From the NCBI GenBank assembly GCA_964468645.1, contig CAYXUU010000014.1:1-64000 (forward strand): a stretch of DNA of 64,000 bases, written 5' to 3'. Both the position numbers and the translations under genes were made by a program. The notes beneath the pieces were generated by a model. The model was not told where the DNA came from, ran no database searches, and worked only from the letters and a program-made list of their open reading frames with translations. The stretch is from JAIOZK01 sp964468645 (GTDB lineage: Bacteria; Bacteroidota; Bacteroidia; Bacteroidales; JAIOZK01). This document shows positions 16,683-25,730 of the stretch, in pieces (within the stretch, counting starts at the first letter, position 1; every line of letters begins with the position of its first letter).

Positions 16683-17447
16683 TTACCGATACAGCCCATC
16701 CGGGTCAATATGCTCTCTCAGTATTTTTAATTCCTTTTCTGTGGGAGGTTCATTGTACGTGATCTCATCTGCCATTAATAGCTCAAATCCCGTATTCCCG
16801 ACCACATCTTCAACCGTGATTCCCGGATTGAGGCTCAGCAATTTCATTCTTTTGGTGTCATCGTCATATCCCATGACACACAGGTTGGTAACAACACGGT
16901 AGGGGCCGCTATTTGCCGGCAGGCCAGCCTCTTCCCTGGCACCCGGACCGGTAAGATAACCAGGAGTAGTAATAAAATGTACATCTTCGATAAACCGTTT
17001 ACTATCCTGCCGCATAACAGCAATGGTTCTCCAGCAACATGATCCAACATCATTGGCCCCCCCGCTGCCGGGTAGCCTTACCTTGGGTTTGGCATGGTCG
17101 CCGATGATGGTAGAATTCAAATTACCATAACAATCAATCTGGGCTCCACCCAGGAATCCGAATTCCACAAAACCCCGCTGTGCTGTTTCCATGATATCAC
17201 AAATACCAGAGGCGGCAATACCTTTGTTAAATGTACGCATATCCCCCACTGCCAGTGGAAGTTTCTCAAGAATAGCCCCTGTCCCGCCAAATTCGAAAAT
17301 GGGTATGAGGTTGGGAGCATGCATATTCTGTGCAAGGCTGGCTGCAAGCATGGGAATTCCGGTTCCGATGAATGCAGTTGATTCGTCTTCCATAACTCTG
17401 GAAGCCAAACATATTAATAATTCTGATGGTGAATATTCCTGTGACAT
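16683..17447 (-). CDS. CoA-transferase subunit B (GctB-like)
   Basis: A family I CoA-transferase beta subunit of 254 residues, like glutaconate CoA-transferase B. The region NLIPIFEFGGTGA places a glutamate (E52) where GctB has its catalytic Glu, so it is a plausible transferase and not a Glu-lacking hydrolase of the IpdAB type. GFLGGAQIDCYGNLNST and LPGSGGANDVGS are typical. It starts 11 bp after the subunit A gene, and the two should form one cytoplasmic complex that moves CoA between short or dicarboxylic acids. The acyl substrate cannot be told from sequence. Confidence 0.82.
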   Translation of the reverse strand: MSQEYSPSELLICLASRVMEDESTAFIGTGIPMLAASLAQNMHAPNLIPIFEFGGTGAILEKLPLAVGDMRTFNKGIAASGICDIMETAQRGFVEFGFLGGAQIDCYGNLNSTIIGDHAKPKVRLPGSGGANDVGSCCWRTIAVMRQDSKRFIEDVHFITTPGYLTGPGAREEAGLPANSGPYRVVTNLCVMGYDDDTKRMKLLSLNPGITVEDVVGNTGFELLMADEITYNEPPTEKELKILREHIDPDGLYR

Positions 17448-17458
17448 AATTGTATTTC

Positions 17459-18436
17459 TTAAATTGATATTTCCTTTAACCTTTCTGATCCGATTTTATC
17501 AAGAAGTGATCCGTGATCATCTAAATCATAAACCCATTCTTTTAAATAGTTATCTGTGGCTTCTTCTGATTTTTGCGAATCGATGAACATCCGGTAATGT
17601 TCTTCATCACGTTCATACTTACCGGCCATTTCACCCGGCCATGATCCATATGGAGCTTGAACAACAGCGTCAACCAGGTAATATGGTATGATGGTCCTGT
17701 TGGGATGTTTCCGGATCTCTTCGGTTGATACGATCTCTTCTGTGCTGATGATCAGATGTTTTGATGCCCGGGACATTTCAAAGGCAAATCCGCTGATCCC
17801 GTCGATCTGGCAATTGCCATAAATGTCAGCCCGGTTTACATGGATGAAGCCAACATCAAGTACAAGAGCAGGCAGTAATGCAACCTTCTCTCCTGTAAAT
17901 GGGCATTCAATCACTTTTGCCGATGATTTTCTCAGGGTATCGGTACCAAGCATACATCGGGTGGGTACAAATGGCACACCCATACTTGCGGCCTTGAACC
18001 GCCACGTAAGGGCAGCATTCGACCATTCAACAACTTTATGCACGGCGCCACTTTCAACCCTTCGCCTGAGTAGTTGGGATACACCGTAAACCTCCAGCCC
18101 GATATATGTGAAATCAATTTCCCTTACCATGTCTGCTGCGAAAAGAAGATCAAGTTCATAAACTCCCTGGCCGGCAATCCTGAAATCCTTTTTTCCTGAT
18201 TTGACCAGTGCCCTGGTAAGGCTTACCGGACAACGGACTGTTCCATACAGTTCAAATCCAATATAATCGCCATTGTTAACAAAGCGTTCTACCGCTTCTT
18301 CCTCAGTCATTGTTTTATCGATAAGTGCTTTGGGTTTTTTACGGTTGTGTTCCCGGAAACCCTCGATATCGACATCCTGTATCAGGGAAAACTCCCCTTC
18401 AGATACAACCGGGATACTTTTTAAAGTTTGGTTCAT
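17459..18436 (-). CDS. CoA-transferase subunit A (GctA-like)
   Basis: A 325-residue alpha subunit of a family I CoA-transferase. It has a GctA-type core (NNGDYIGFELYGTVRCPVSL, GVPFVPTRCMLGTD, ADIYGNCQIDGISGFAFEMS) and the C-terminal region YLVDAVVQAPYGSWPGEMAG. It is the first gene of a two-gene operon. Glutaryl-CoA dehydrogenase elsewhere in the window (43.4-44.6 kb) makes a dicarboxylate substrate conceivable, but that link is inference. Confidence 0.82.
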   Translation of the reverse strand: MNQTLKSIPVVSEGEFSLIQDVDIEGFREHNRKKPKALIDKTMTEEEAVERFVNNGDYIGFELYGTVRCPVSLTRALVKSGKKDFRIAGQGVYELDLLFAADMVREIDFTYIGLEVYGVSQLLRRRVESGAVHKVVEWSNAALTWRFKAASMGVPFVPTRCMLGTDTLRKSSAKVIECPFTGEKVALLPALVLDVGFIHVNRADIYGNCQIDGISGFAFEMSRASKHLIISTEEIVSTEEIRKHPNRTIIPYYLVDAVVQAPYGSWPGEMAGKYERDEEHYRMFIDSQKSEEATDNYLKEWVYDLDDHGSLLDKIGSERLKEISI

Positions 18437-18578
18437 TGTTGCGTTTTAATAATTACAAAATATTGTTTCCCTCAAAACTAATAATAATTTCAATAATTTT
18501 ATGAAGAATTATTATGAACGTAATAATCAAGTAACTTGATTCCATGGTTGAAGTTTAATTAATGAAGTGTCTGTATCT

Positions 18579-21008
18579 ATGAAGAATTTAATGTTATCAA
18601 TATTAGCCCTTGTTGTTTTATCCTTACCCTTACATGCCCAGGAAAGGGTAAACACTGAACTCTCCGGTGGTTGGAAGTTTCATAAAGGGCAATCAGAGGA
18701 AGCTTATCAGATATCATTTGATGATTCTGAATGGCAGGATGTTGATATACCTCATGATTGGGCAATTGAAGGTCCATTTATTATTAACGGTGATGGTAAC
18801 ACTGGTAAACTGCCCTGGAAAGGAGAAGCCTGGTACAGATTGAAAATGAATATTCCTGAGGAATTCAAAGACAGGAGTAAGTATTTGATTTTTGACGGGA
18901 TCATGGCATTCCCTGAGGTCTATATCAATGGGCAACCGGCAGGAAGGTGGGATTATGGCTACAATTCATTTTATATTGATATCACCGGTCTTGTGGTTAC
19001 TGGTAGTGAGAATGTTGTGGCCATACATGTTGATACCAGAAAACATGACAGCCGGTGGTATCCTGGTGCAGGGATCTATCGAAAGATACAACTGATAGCA
19101 GTTAACCCGGTCCATGTTGATATCTGGGGTACTTACATCACTACCCCTATTATTAAACCCAACTATGCCGAAGTAAGGATTGCCACGACAATCAACAATC
19201 ACAATGAAGCTGGTAACAAGATAATGATCAGGCAAATCATCAAAACGGCTGATGGCAGTAATATGGCAGAAAGAGAAATTGGTGGTATAATTCCCGCCGG
19301 ATCGGACAGGATGCTTGAAACCACCCTTATTGTTCCAAATCCCCGGTTATGGGATACGAAGGATCCGTATTTATACACCTTGGTCACTGATGTTTACATC
19401 GATGATATTATAGTCGATTCGTACACTTCCAGGTTTGGAATCAGGGATATACGTTTCACTGCTGATGATGGTTTCTACCTTAATAACAGGCGAATCCAGT
19501 TGAAGGGAGTAAACCTGCATCATGATCTTGGGCCACTGGGTGCTGCTTTTAACAAAAGAGCCATGGAGAGGCAGCTGGAAATCATGAAGGATATGGGTTG
19601 TAATGCCATCAGGACAAGCCATAACACCGCTGCACCCGAATTGCTTGATCTATGCGATGAAATGGGATTGCTGATGTTTAATGAAGTATTTGATAAATAT
19701 GATGGCAAAGCCGATATTGTTGATACAACAGATTTTGAAAACTTTGCGCACAGAAACATCAGAAATTTTGTAGTCAGGGATAAAAACCACCCATCTGTAT
19801 TTTTATGGAGTGTTGGCAACGAAATCGGCGATGTTCAATGGAACATTAACAATGGCTTTCACAGGCTGCATACCATGCTGAATTATGTAAACAAATATGA
19901 CCCTACCCGGCCTACAACGCTGGTTTGCGACAGTTATAAAAGCGCGGAATTACGCCATTTCGATTATTATGATGTACACAGCTGGAATTATGGACGCAGA
20001 TACAGCCTGGCCAGGCAACTGGAGCCCAACAAATCTGTAATTATCAGTGAGTCGGCCTCCACATTAAGCACCCGGGGCTTTTATGAGCTTCCGCTTCCTG
20101 AACAGAAAACCGACTTTACTACTTCCCTGCAGGTGAGTTCCTATGATCTTAATGCCCCCGAATGGGCCGAGCTTGCTGATGATGACTTTATGTGGCAGCA
20201 GGAAGAACCATACGTAGCAGGTGAATTTGTATGGACCGGCTTTGATTACCTGGGGGAACCTACACCTTATAATAACCAATGGGCAAAAGACCATGGTATG
20301 ACAGATGCAGATGCTTCGAGAAGTTCTTACTTTGGTATGGTTGATTTGTGTGGCATTCCTAAAGACAGGTATTACCTGTATAAAAGCTACTGGAAGCCGG
20401 AAGAAACAACAATACATATCCTTCCTCACTGGAACTGGGAAGACAGGGTAGGTAAGAATGTCCCTGTTTTTGTATATACGAATGGTGATTGTGCAGAATT
20501 GTTTTTGAATGGTAAATCACAGGGCATGAAGTGCAAGAAACCGGATTCTGAGAAATCAACTGAACGTTTCAGACTCATGTGGAATGATGTGATCTATCAA
20601 CCCGGCGAATTGAACGCAGTGGCTTATAAGGAAGGGAACATGATAGGGGAGCAAATTGTGACGACTGCCGGCAAACCATATAAACTGCTCCTTACACCTG
20701 ACCGTAAACAAATTCAAGCTGATGGTACTGATTTATCTTTTATCCTGATAGAAGCCTTCGACAAGGAAGGAAATCTTTGCCCCCTTGCATCAAATAATAT
20801 CGAAATACAACTAACTGGCCCGGGAACAATAGCAGGAGTTGGCAATGGAAATCCCCAATCAATGAATTCGTTTAAGTCGGATCATGTTAACCTGTTTTAC
20901 GGTAAAGCAATGTTAATTATAGGATCGGGATTAACGCCGGGAGAATTATTGGTGGAGGCTACAACAAAAGGACTTAAAGGTGGGGCAGTTACAATTACAA
21001 TGAAATAA
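18579..21008 (+). CDS. Glycoside hydrolase family 2, beta-galactosidase type
   Basis: A secreted enzyme (signal peptide MKNLMLSILALVVLSLPLHA) with GH2 domains in order: sugar-binding jelly roll (about 25-190), Ig-like (190-290), TIM barrel (290-590), then DUF4982 and a C-terminal Ig-like domain (ADGTDLSFILIEAFD). The acid/base is E415 in WSVGNEIGD and the nucleophile is E491 in VIISESAS. The ATG at 18579 is preferred to an in-frame GTG four codons upstream because it starts the signal peptide. Likely substrates are beta-galactosides or related beta-glycosides in plant or algal polysaccharide. No SusC/D pair is nearby, so it is outside a classical PUL. Confidence 0.88.
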   Translation: MKNLMLSILALVVLSLPLHAQERVNTELSGGWKFHKGQSEEAYQISFDDSEWQDVDIPHDWAIEGPFIINGDGNTGKLPWKGEAWYRLKMNIPEEFKDRSKYLIFDGIMAFPEVYINGQPAGRWDYGYNSFYIDITGLVVTGSENVVAIHVDTRKHDSRWYPGAGIYRKIQLIAVNPVHVDIWGTYITTPIIKPNYAEVRIATTINNHNEAGNKIMIRQIIKTADGSNMAEREIGGIIPAGSDRMLETTLIVPNPRLWDTKDPYLYTLVTDVYIDDIIVDSYTSRFGIRDIRFTADDGFYLNNRRIQLKGVNLHHDLGPLGAAFNKRAMERQLEIMKDMGCNAIRTSHNTAAPELLDLCDEMGLLMFNEVFDKYDGKADIVDTTDFENFAHRNIRNFVVRDKNHPSVFLWSVGNEIGDVQWNINNGFHRLHTMLNYVNKYDPTRPTTLVCDSYKSAELRHFDYYDVHSWNYGRRYSLARQLEPNKSVIISESASTLSTRGFYELPLPEQKTDFTTSLQVSSYDLNAPEWAELADDDFMWQQEEPYVAGEFVWTGFDYLGEPTPYNNQWAKDHGMTDADASRSSYFGMVDLCGIPKDRYYLYKSYWKPEETTIHILPHWNWEDRVGKNVPVFVYTNGDCAELFLNGKSQGMKCKKPDSEKSTERFRLMWNDVIYQPGELNAVAYKEGNMIGEQIVTTAGKPYKLLLTPDRKQIQADGTDLSFILIEAFDKEGNLCPLASNNIEIQLTGPGTIAGVGNGNPQSMNSFKSDHVNLFYGKAMLIIGSGLTPGELLVEATTKGLKGGAVTITMK

Positions 21009-21053
21009 AATACTGAATCACAAAATTATAGATTCCTTTTCTTAATGGACAAC

Positions 21054-21659
21054 TTACTCCTTGATCTTCATCAGGCAATCAACCAGGTGCATAAGATGTT
21101 TACTTTCCTCATTACTGAAATCCTCTTCCACATATCCCTGGGCTGTCCAGATACGGAATGATTCCACTTCATTCTTCGAGAACATTTTTAATTCCCTGGT
21201 CTTGCCATAGGCGCCATCGAAATACAAATCAAAAAAGGAATTGCAATTGGCATCGCCATTGTTAACCAGCTCAAGCCGTTTACCATTCCGGAATAATATA
21301 AGGATCTTACTATCTTTCCTGATACATTCACTGGCACCCACCACATACATGTTCAGAACAATGGAGCGGGACTTTTCATAAACATAAATTACAAAGCCAT
21401 TTGTAGCATCTTCGTTATAGACTTTGATCCGGCTTTCAGCACCATATGTGGATTTACCGGTCATTTTATCGGTAACAATTTTGATAAGATTTTCACATTC
21501 ATAGCTGGCCGCAGGGGTATTCTCTCCATCATCATATAGCCACGTACCATCTTCATTGAGAATTACTTTTTTCCCATCTTCCGTTGTTGCCGGGACCTGG
21601 GCAAATCCCCAAATGGTAAATAAACAAAGACTAATTATAACCAATATCTTTCTCATCAT
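21054..21659 (-). CDS. Secreted hypothetical protein with a DUF3157-like start
   Basis: A signal peptide (KILVIISLCLFTIWGFAQ) is followed by TTEDGKKVILNEDGTWLYDD, a short segment seen at the start of many exported Bacteroidota proteins. The rest, about 150 residues, contains predicted beta strands and three cysteines, with no family I can name. It is convergent with the GH2 gene 45 bp away. Function unknown. Confidence 0.6.
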   Translation of the reverse strand: MMRKILVIISLCLFTIWGFAQVPATTEDGKKVILNEDGTWLYDDGENTPAASYECENLIKIVTDKMTGKSTYGAESRIKVYNEDATNGFVIYVYEKSRSIVLNMYVVGASECIRKDSKILILFRNGKRLELVNNGDANCNSFFDLYFDGAYGKTRELKMFSKNEVESFRIWTAQGYVEEDFSNEESKHLMHLVDCLMKIKE

Positions 21660-21713
21660 TAAAGGATATTTGATTTGAAATGATTTAATTTAACCAGAGA
21701 GTAAAATTACGAA

Positions 21714-22874
21714 TTATTTCGTCTTGATAATTTTATGTATATCTATGATTTTGTTGCCTTTTTTGGATATGACATAATATAGGCCATCAGTAAGATTCCC
21801 TGCATCCCAGGTAATCATGGATTGATTTTGCCCGATTGAGAATATTTGAATTTCCTTTCCCGCAATATTATGGATAATGATCTGGGTATATCCACTATCA
21901 GAAGAAAATATGAAAGTGGTAAAACTTTTGAATGGATTGGGATAGTTGTAAAAAATTTCCTCAGTATCAGTCAACAATTCTATGCTCATATCAGGATCGG
22001 GCATAAGCTTAAGCCCTACAGGACGGTGATCCGAAATATATGCATCATATTGATTAAAACCGCCCCCCAGGTATTCGTCTATTTTTATGGTCTGGATTTC
22101 TGATCCTCCATTTCCAAACATTCCAAACATTTCATTGGAAATCATAATGTGATCCAGGTGTGAAGGCCAGGAGGGATAGGACCATTCACTGCTGTTTCCT
22201 TCAGCGATTGCTATGTCGGTAAACAGATAGTCATCCGGATTGTCCAGAAAAACCTGAAATACATTATTCACCGGATTGTCAGTAAGGATATCATTAAGAT
22301 CCCCGAGAAGGATTACCCTGTCGGTGAAGTGATAATGATCAATATATTGTTCAAGCAGAATACCGGCATCATACCTTCTTGTTTCCTCATCCCAGGGATC
22401 GTAAGGATCCATAATCCCATCACCACAACATTTTAGATGGTTATTGATTATGATAAATAGTTCGTTTCTGTATAGTAATTCCATCACCAGGGGTGGTCTG
22501 GGAAATTCACGCCAGTTTTCTGTATAGATCTCATAAATATCCAGTACCTCTAATGATTCTGTTTTATAAATAAAGGCCAGGCCCTGATACTCACCGTTAA
22601 TAAAATACCCCTCCCAATTATCAAGGTCATCTAACATTTGTTGAAAGGCCGATTTATTATCAATCTCCTGTAAGGCCAGCAGATCGACATCCAGAGCCTG
22701 AATTATTTCAGTGACGTAAGCAACAGTTGTTTGTCCTGATTTTGGGAACCATTCAATATTCCAGGTTACGGCTTCAAAGGTGGAGTCAGTGCCGAATGTC
22801 AGGTCTTCAATATTTTGTGAGGATAGGTTGTAAGCATAAACAATGAAACCGAATATTATGAGTGCTTTTTTCAT
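21714..22874 (-). CDS. Secreted endonuclease/exonuclease/phosphatase-family protein with T9SS tail
   Basis: After a signal peptide comes an EEP-fold domain (about residues 35-290). FEAVTWNIEWFP, LLALQEIDNK, IINNHLKCCGD, LLGDLNDI and the closing SDHRPV carry the metal- and phosphate-binding residues of this superfamily (DNase I, sphingomyelinase and nucleases). The last ~80 residues are a type A T9SS sorting domain (NYPNPFKSFTTF through the end), so the enzyme should be exported and anchored at the cell surface. Scavenging of extracellular DNA or phosphoesters is the likely role. Confidence 0.85.
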   Translation of the reverse strand: MKKALIIFGFIVYAYNLSSQNIEDLTFGTDSTFEAVTWNIEWFPKSGQTTVAYVTEIIQALDVDLLALQEIDNKSAFQQMLDDLDNWEGYFINGEYQGLAFIYKTESLEVLDIYEIYTENWREFPRPPLVMELLYRNELFIIINNHLKCCGDGIMDPYDPWDEETRRYDAGILLEQYIDHYHFTDRVILLGDLNDILTDNPVNNVFQVFLDNPDDYLFTDIAIAEGNSSEWSYPSWPSHLDHIMISNEMFGMFGNGGSEIQTIKIDEYLGGGFNQYDAYISDHRPVGLKLMPDPDMSIELLTDTEEIFYNYPNPFKSFTTFIFSSDSGYTQIIIHNIAGKEIQIFSIGQNQSMITWDAGNLTDGLYYVISKKGNKIIDIHKIIKTK

Positions 22875-23111
22875 TTTCAGATGAATAATAATACAATGTT
22901 ACACAATCTTCACGGTATAAGAAAGCTTTATCATTTCAACGCGATGAAGATCTCGAAGTTGCTTGAGCGGGATGTTTGTATGTTTTTTTATTGTGTCCGT
23001 TGATGGGGATTTCCTATTCTATGAGGTTCTAATGTTATTCTAGGTGGATACTTGATTATTGGATGTGGCATCCTGGAACCTGGAGATTAGGCAAAGGTTC
23101 GGTGAGATTTG
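22875..23111. other. Spacer upstream of the left transposon repeat
   Basis: About 240 bp between the start of the EEP gene and the left direct repeat. It is AT-rich, with no reading frame or clear repeat I can support. Confidence 0.4.
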
Positions 23112-23446
23112 ATTGAATCCCTTTGGGATTCTGGTTTGCCAGGTTTGTTATCTATCGTTATGGGATTGATGGTTTTAGGTATTGGTTTGTGGTATAGCTT
23201 GCTGAATCTTCAGGTTGTACCTGAAGTTAATGTGGTTGAATCCCTGCGGGATTATTCATTCACAGGAAAATACAAACCCACCTGATCAGTCATATATCCA
23301 AATTACTATAGAACGATTCAATGACAACAGTATATAACTATATCCGCAAATCGCTTGAATCCTCATAAGCATAGATTTTATGTATGGCATTAGAAACATT
23401 AGCTAAGAATCAACCCACAAGTGGTTGAATATTCAAAGCAGATACT
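23112..23446. repeat. Left ~335-bp direct repeat of the Y1 transposase element
   Basis: This copy is about 85% identical by eye to 23894-24229. It contains a series of short hairpins: AATCCC/GGGATT near 23116 and again near 23239, CTTCAGGT/ACCTGAAG near 23208, and an imperfect CAACC...GGTTG near 23411. Several hairpins are adjacent to TTGAAT or ATTCAA. The right end overlaps the last codons of the transposase gene. Confidence 0.85.
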
Positions 23447-23879
23447 TTTTATCATATTTCACACCATGCTCTTTCAGTAGTCTTTTAATCTCAGCCATAG
23501 AGTTCTCTTTTCTATGATGAATTTCTTGGTTTTTAATATATTTAATCAATCTGTGCATTCCCCTGTGTGAGCATGTAAATCCACCGTAACCTACCTGCCA
23601 GGATGTAAAATCAGGAAATACTTTATTTTCCTTAATCCATATGGAAGAGGATACCTTTATTTCCTTTATCAAGGATGACAATGCAATTGTTGGATGTATG
23701 TGAGTTGCGATATGAAGATGATCTTCAACACCATTGATTCTGTATAGGAAGCACTGCTTATTTTGAAGTATTCCCCAGATATACTTGAATAGCTCATCTC
23801 GTTTTTCAAGAATTAATACCGGCCTTCTGTATTTGGTTGAGAAGACCAGATGGTAAAGAATTTGGGTGTATGTTGCCAT
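23433..23879 (-). CDS. Y1 (HUH) transposase, IS200/REP-associated type
   Basis: A 148-residue single-strand transposase of the Y1/TnpA family, which cuts and joins single-stranded DNA at hairpin-marked ends. The HUH motif is HLH at residues 54-56 (VEDHLHIATH) and the catalytic Tyr is probably Y114 (LIKYIKNQEIHH). Other family marks are YTQILYHLVFSTKYR at the start, WQVGYGGF near 94-101, and the C-terminal HGVKYDKKYLL. It appears intact. It stands alone without a TnpB/IscB partner. Its 3' end lies inside the left repeat and its 5' end begins about 15 bp before the right repeat, so gene and repeats form one unit. Confidence 0.85.
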   Translation of the reverse strand: MATYTQILYHLVFSTKYRRPVLILEKRDELFKYIWGILQNKQCFLYRINGVEDHLHIATHIHPTIALSSLIKEIKVSSSIWIKENKVFPDFTSWQVGYGGFTCSHRGMHRLIKYIKNQEIHHRKENSMAEIKRLLKEHGVKYDKKYLL

Positions 23880-23893
23880 GATATTTGTTTTTT

Positions 23894-24229
23894 ATTGAAT
23901 CCCTTCGGGATTCTGGTTTGTCATGTTTATTATCTATCTATATGGGATTGATGGTTTTAAGTATTAGTTTGTGGTATAGCTTGCTGAAACCTCAGGTTGC
24001 ACCTGAGGTTAATGAGGTTGAATCCCTGCGGGATTATTCATAACACAGGAAAATACAAGCCCACCTGATCAGACATATATCCAAATTAATATTGAACGAT
24101 TCAATGACCACAGTATGTACGATAACCGCGAATCGATTGAATCCTCATAAGCATAGATTTTATATATTGCATTAGAAACATTAGCTAAGAACCCAACCTC
24201 CAAGGGATTGAATATTCATAGCAGATACT
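23894..24229. repeat. Right ~335-bp direct repeat
   Basis: This is the same unit as 23112-23446, in the same orientation. The central hairpin reads CCTCAGGT/ACCTGAGG against CTTCAGGT/ACCTGAAG on the left, a compensated base-pair change. The end contains a transposase C-terminal remnant in minus-strand frame (EYLL and stop). Confidence 0.85.
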
Positions 24230-24230
24230 C

Positions 24231-24375
24231 AGTTATATATCCAAATTAGCTAAGAACGATTCAATGATAACAGTGTACACAATTACCGCGAAGCGGTTCA
24301 ATCCTCATAACCATAGATCTTATCTATGGCATCAGAAACTATAGCTAAGAACCAACCCCGAAAGGGGTTGAATGT
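24231..24375. repeat. Partial third copy of the hairpin repeat
   Basis: It matches the distal ~145 bp of the right repeat. Its hairpins are the best preserved: ACCGC/GCGGT (near 24285), CCATAGA/TCTATGG (near 24311) and CAACCCC/GGGGTTG (near 24354). The remaining 175 bp before aat show no further repeat. Confidence 0.8.
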
Positions 24376-24539
24376 TATACCTGTAGTTCTGCTATTAATA
24401 CTTTTAATGGTTGAAATGTTCCTTCTCTTAGGGTAAATACCAATATCTAACATCCTTCTTCCGGTTTCCAGCATCACTCCCAGGCTAACTTACCCGGGAA
24501 TAATTTGAATATACAACCCATACTTACAGCATCATTATC

Positions 24540-24547
24540 TAACTTTG
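24540..24547 (+). promoter_or_regulatory. -7 element of aat (TAACTTTG)
   Basis: TAACTTTG ends 4 bp before the aat start codon, matching the Bacteroidota TAnnTTTG consensus. The implied transcript is leaderless or has a very short leader. A matching -33 TTG is not clear. Confidence 0.4.
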
Positions 24548-24551
24548 CCGA

Positions 24552-25232
24552 ATGCCAGTATATCAGCTGACCGATGATTTGATCTTTCCGGATCCTGCAT
24601 TATCTGAACCGGATGGATTGCTGGCTGTAGGTGGTGATTTATCGGTTGAGCGATTATTACTGGCTTATTCAAATGGAATCTTTCCATGGTATTCGGAGGG
24701 ATATCCGATTCTCTGGTGGACTACCGATCCACGCATGGTTTTATTTCCAGATAAGTTTAAAATTTCAAAAAGTCTTCAAAATTCCCTGAATAAAAAAATG
24801 TTTGAAGTGAAGGTTGACACGGACTTTAAGGGTGTTATCGATGCATGTGCTTCGGTACCAAGAAAGCATCAGGATGAAACCTGGATCACTGAGGATATGA
24901 TTGAAGCTTATATTAGGCTGCATAGTGAAGGTTATTGCCATTCTGTAGAATCATATTATAATGATCAACTGGTAGGAGGATTGTATGGGATCTCCCTGGG
25001 TGGTGCCTTTTTTGGGGAATCGATGTTTCATACCATGCGTGATGCTTCTAAGGTTGCCCTTTATTTCCTAGTAAAGAAACTCACGGCATGGGGATTTAGC
25101 ATTATTGATGCTCAACAGGAAACAGAACACTTAAAGTCGTTGGGCGCTGTTAAACTTTCTCGGAAGAAATATTTACTTTTACTCTCCGAAGCTTTAGAAA
25201 AAAAGACAAGACGGGGTAACTGGATTTTTTAG
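24552..25232 (+). CDS. aat: Leucyl/phenylalanyl-tRNA--protein transferase
   Basis: Aat adds Leu or Phe to proteins with N-terminal Arg or Lys, tagging them for ClpAP/ClpS degradation in the cytoplasm. The 226-residue protein has the family marks GLLAVGGDLSVERLLLAYSN, GIFPWYSEGYPILWWTTDPR, GGLYGISLGGAFFGESMF and DAQQETEHLKSLGA. The ATG at 24552 immediately follows a TAACTTTG element. The guanine-deaminase gene starts 3 bp after its stop, so both are in one operon. Confidence 0.93.
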   Translation: MPVYQLTDDLIFPDPALSEPDGLLAVGGDLSVERLLLAYSNGIFPWYSEGYPILWWTTDPRMVLFPDKFKISKSLQNSLNKKMFEVKVDTDFKGVIDACASVPRKHQDETWITEDMIEAYIRLHSEGYCHSVESYYNDQLVGGLYGISLGGAFFGESMFHTMRDASKVALYFLVKKLTAWGFSIIDAQQETEHLKSLGAVKLSRKKYLLLLSEALEKKTRRGNWIF

Positions 25233-25235
25233 ATT

Positions 25236-25712
25236 ATGGACTTTGATCACAGAAAATATATGCAGAGGGCTATTGAGCTTGCTGCCAGCAATGTCGATAC
25301 TGCTAATGGCGGACCTTTTGGCGCGGTGGTGGTTATGGATGGCATCATCATTGGTGAAGGAGCAAACATGGTAACCAAAGCTAATGATCCCAGCGCACAT
25401 GCGGAAATTGTCGCAATTAGAAATGCATGCAGAAACCTGGATACCTATCACCTGGATGATTGTACTATATATTGCAGTTGTGAACCCTGCCCGATGTGCC
25501 TTGGTGCAATTTACTGGGCGCGCATTACAAAGATATATTATGCAGCCGATTCCAAAGATGCACACAAAGCAAACTTTGATGATGCTCATCTTTATAACGA
25601 GTTTTTAATTCCCGCTAAAAAACGGAAGGTTCTAGCCAGGCAGATTATGCGTGAAGAAGCGAATGCAGTTTTCAATTTATGGATTGAGAGTGAAAATAAA
25701 ATTCCCTATTGA
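25236..25712 (+). CDS. Nucleoside/guanine deaminase (GuaD-like)
   Basis: A 158-residue zinc deaminase of the cytidine deaminase-like fold. The zinc site is HAE (AHAEIVAIR, with Glu as proton shuttle) and PCPMC in CSCEPCPMCLGAIYWAR. The C-terminal pattern YYAADSKDAHKANFDD is that of guanine deaminases, which convert guanine to xanthine. It is co-transcribed with aat, only 3 bp apart, and followed by a T9SS protein 18 bp downstream. The tRNA adenosine deaminase TadA is an alternative, but the tail fits GuaD better. Confidence 0.82.
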   Translation: MDFDHRKYMQRAIELAASNVDTANGGPFGAVVVMDGIIIGEGANMVTKANDPSAHAEIVAIRNACRNLDTYHLDDCTIYCSCEPCPMCLGAIYWARITKIYYAADSKDAHKANFDDAHLYNEFLIPAKKRKVLARQIMREEANAVFNLWIESENKIPY

Positions 25713-25730
25713 TAATATATTGAACCTTAT

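Larger units (their letters stand above)
23112..24375. mobile_element. IS200/REP-type element: Y1 transposase between hairpin-rich direct repeats
   Basis: The locus consists of a left repeat, the transposase gene, a right repeat and a partial third repeat. Unlike a classical IS200, the flanks are long direct repeats, each with about five hairpins. The right repeat contains the last codons of a second, deleted transposase copy (EYLL-stop at 24216-24230). That suggests tandem units of repeat plus gene that have since lost one gene. Confidence 0.7.

Noticed and set aside
16683..18436. CoA-transferase pair as an IpdAB-type hydrolase
   Set aside because: Subunit B keeps a glutamate (E52) at the catalytic position, which IpdAB-type proteins lack.
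23112..24229. The two ~335-bp repeats as long terminal repeats of a retroelement
   Set aside because: The enclosed gene is a Y1 transposase, and the hairpins fit single-strand transposition. There is no reverse transcriptase.
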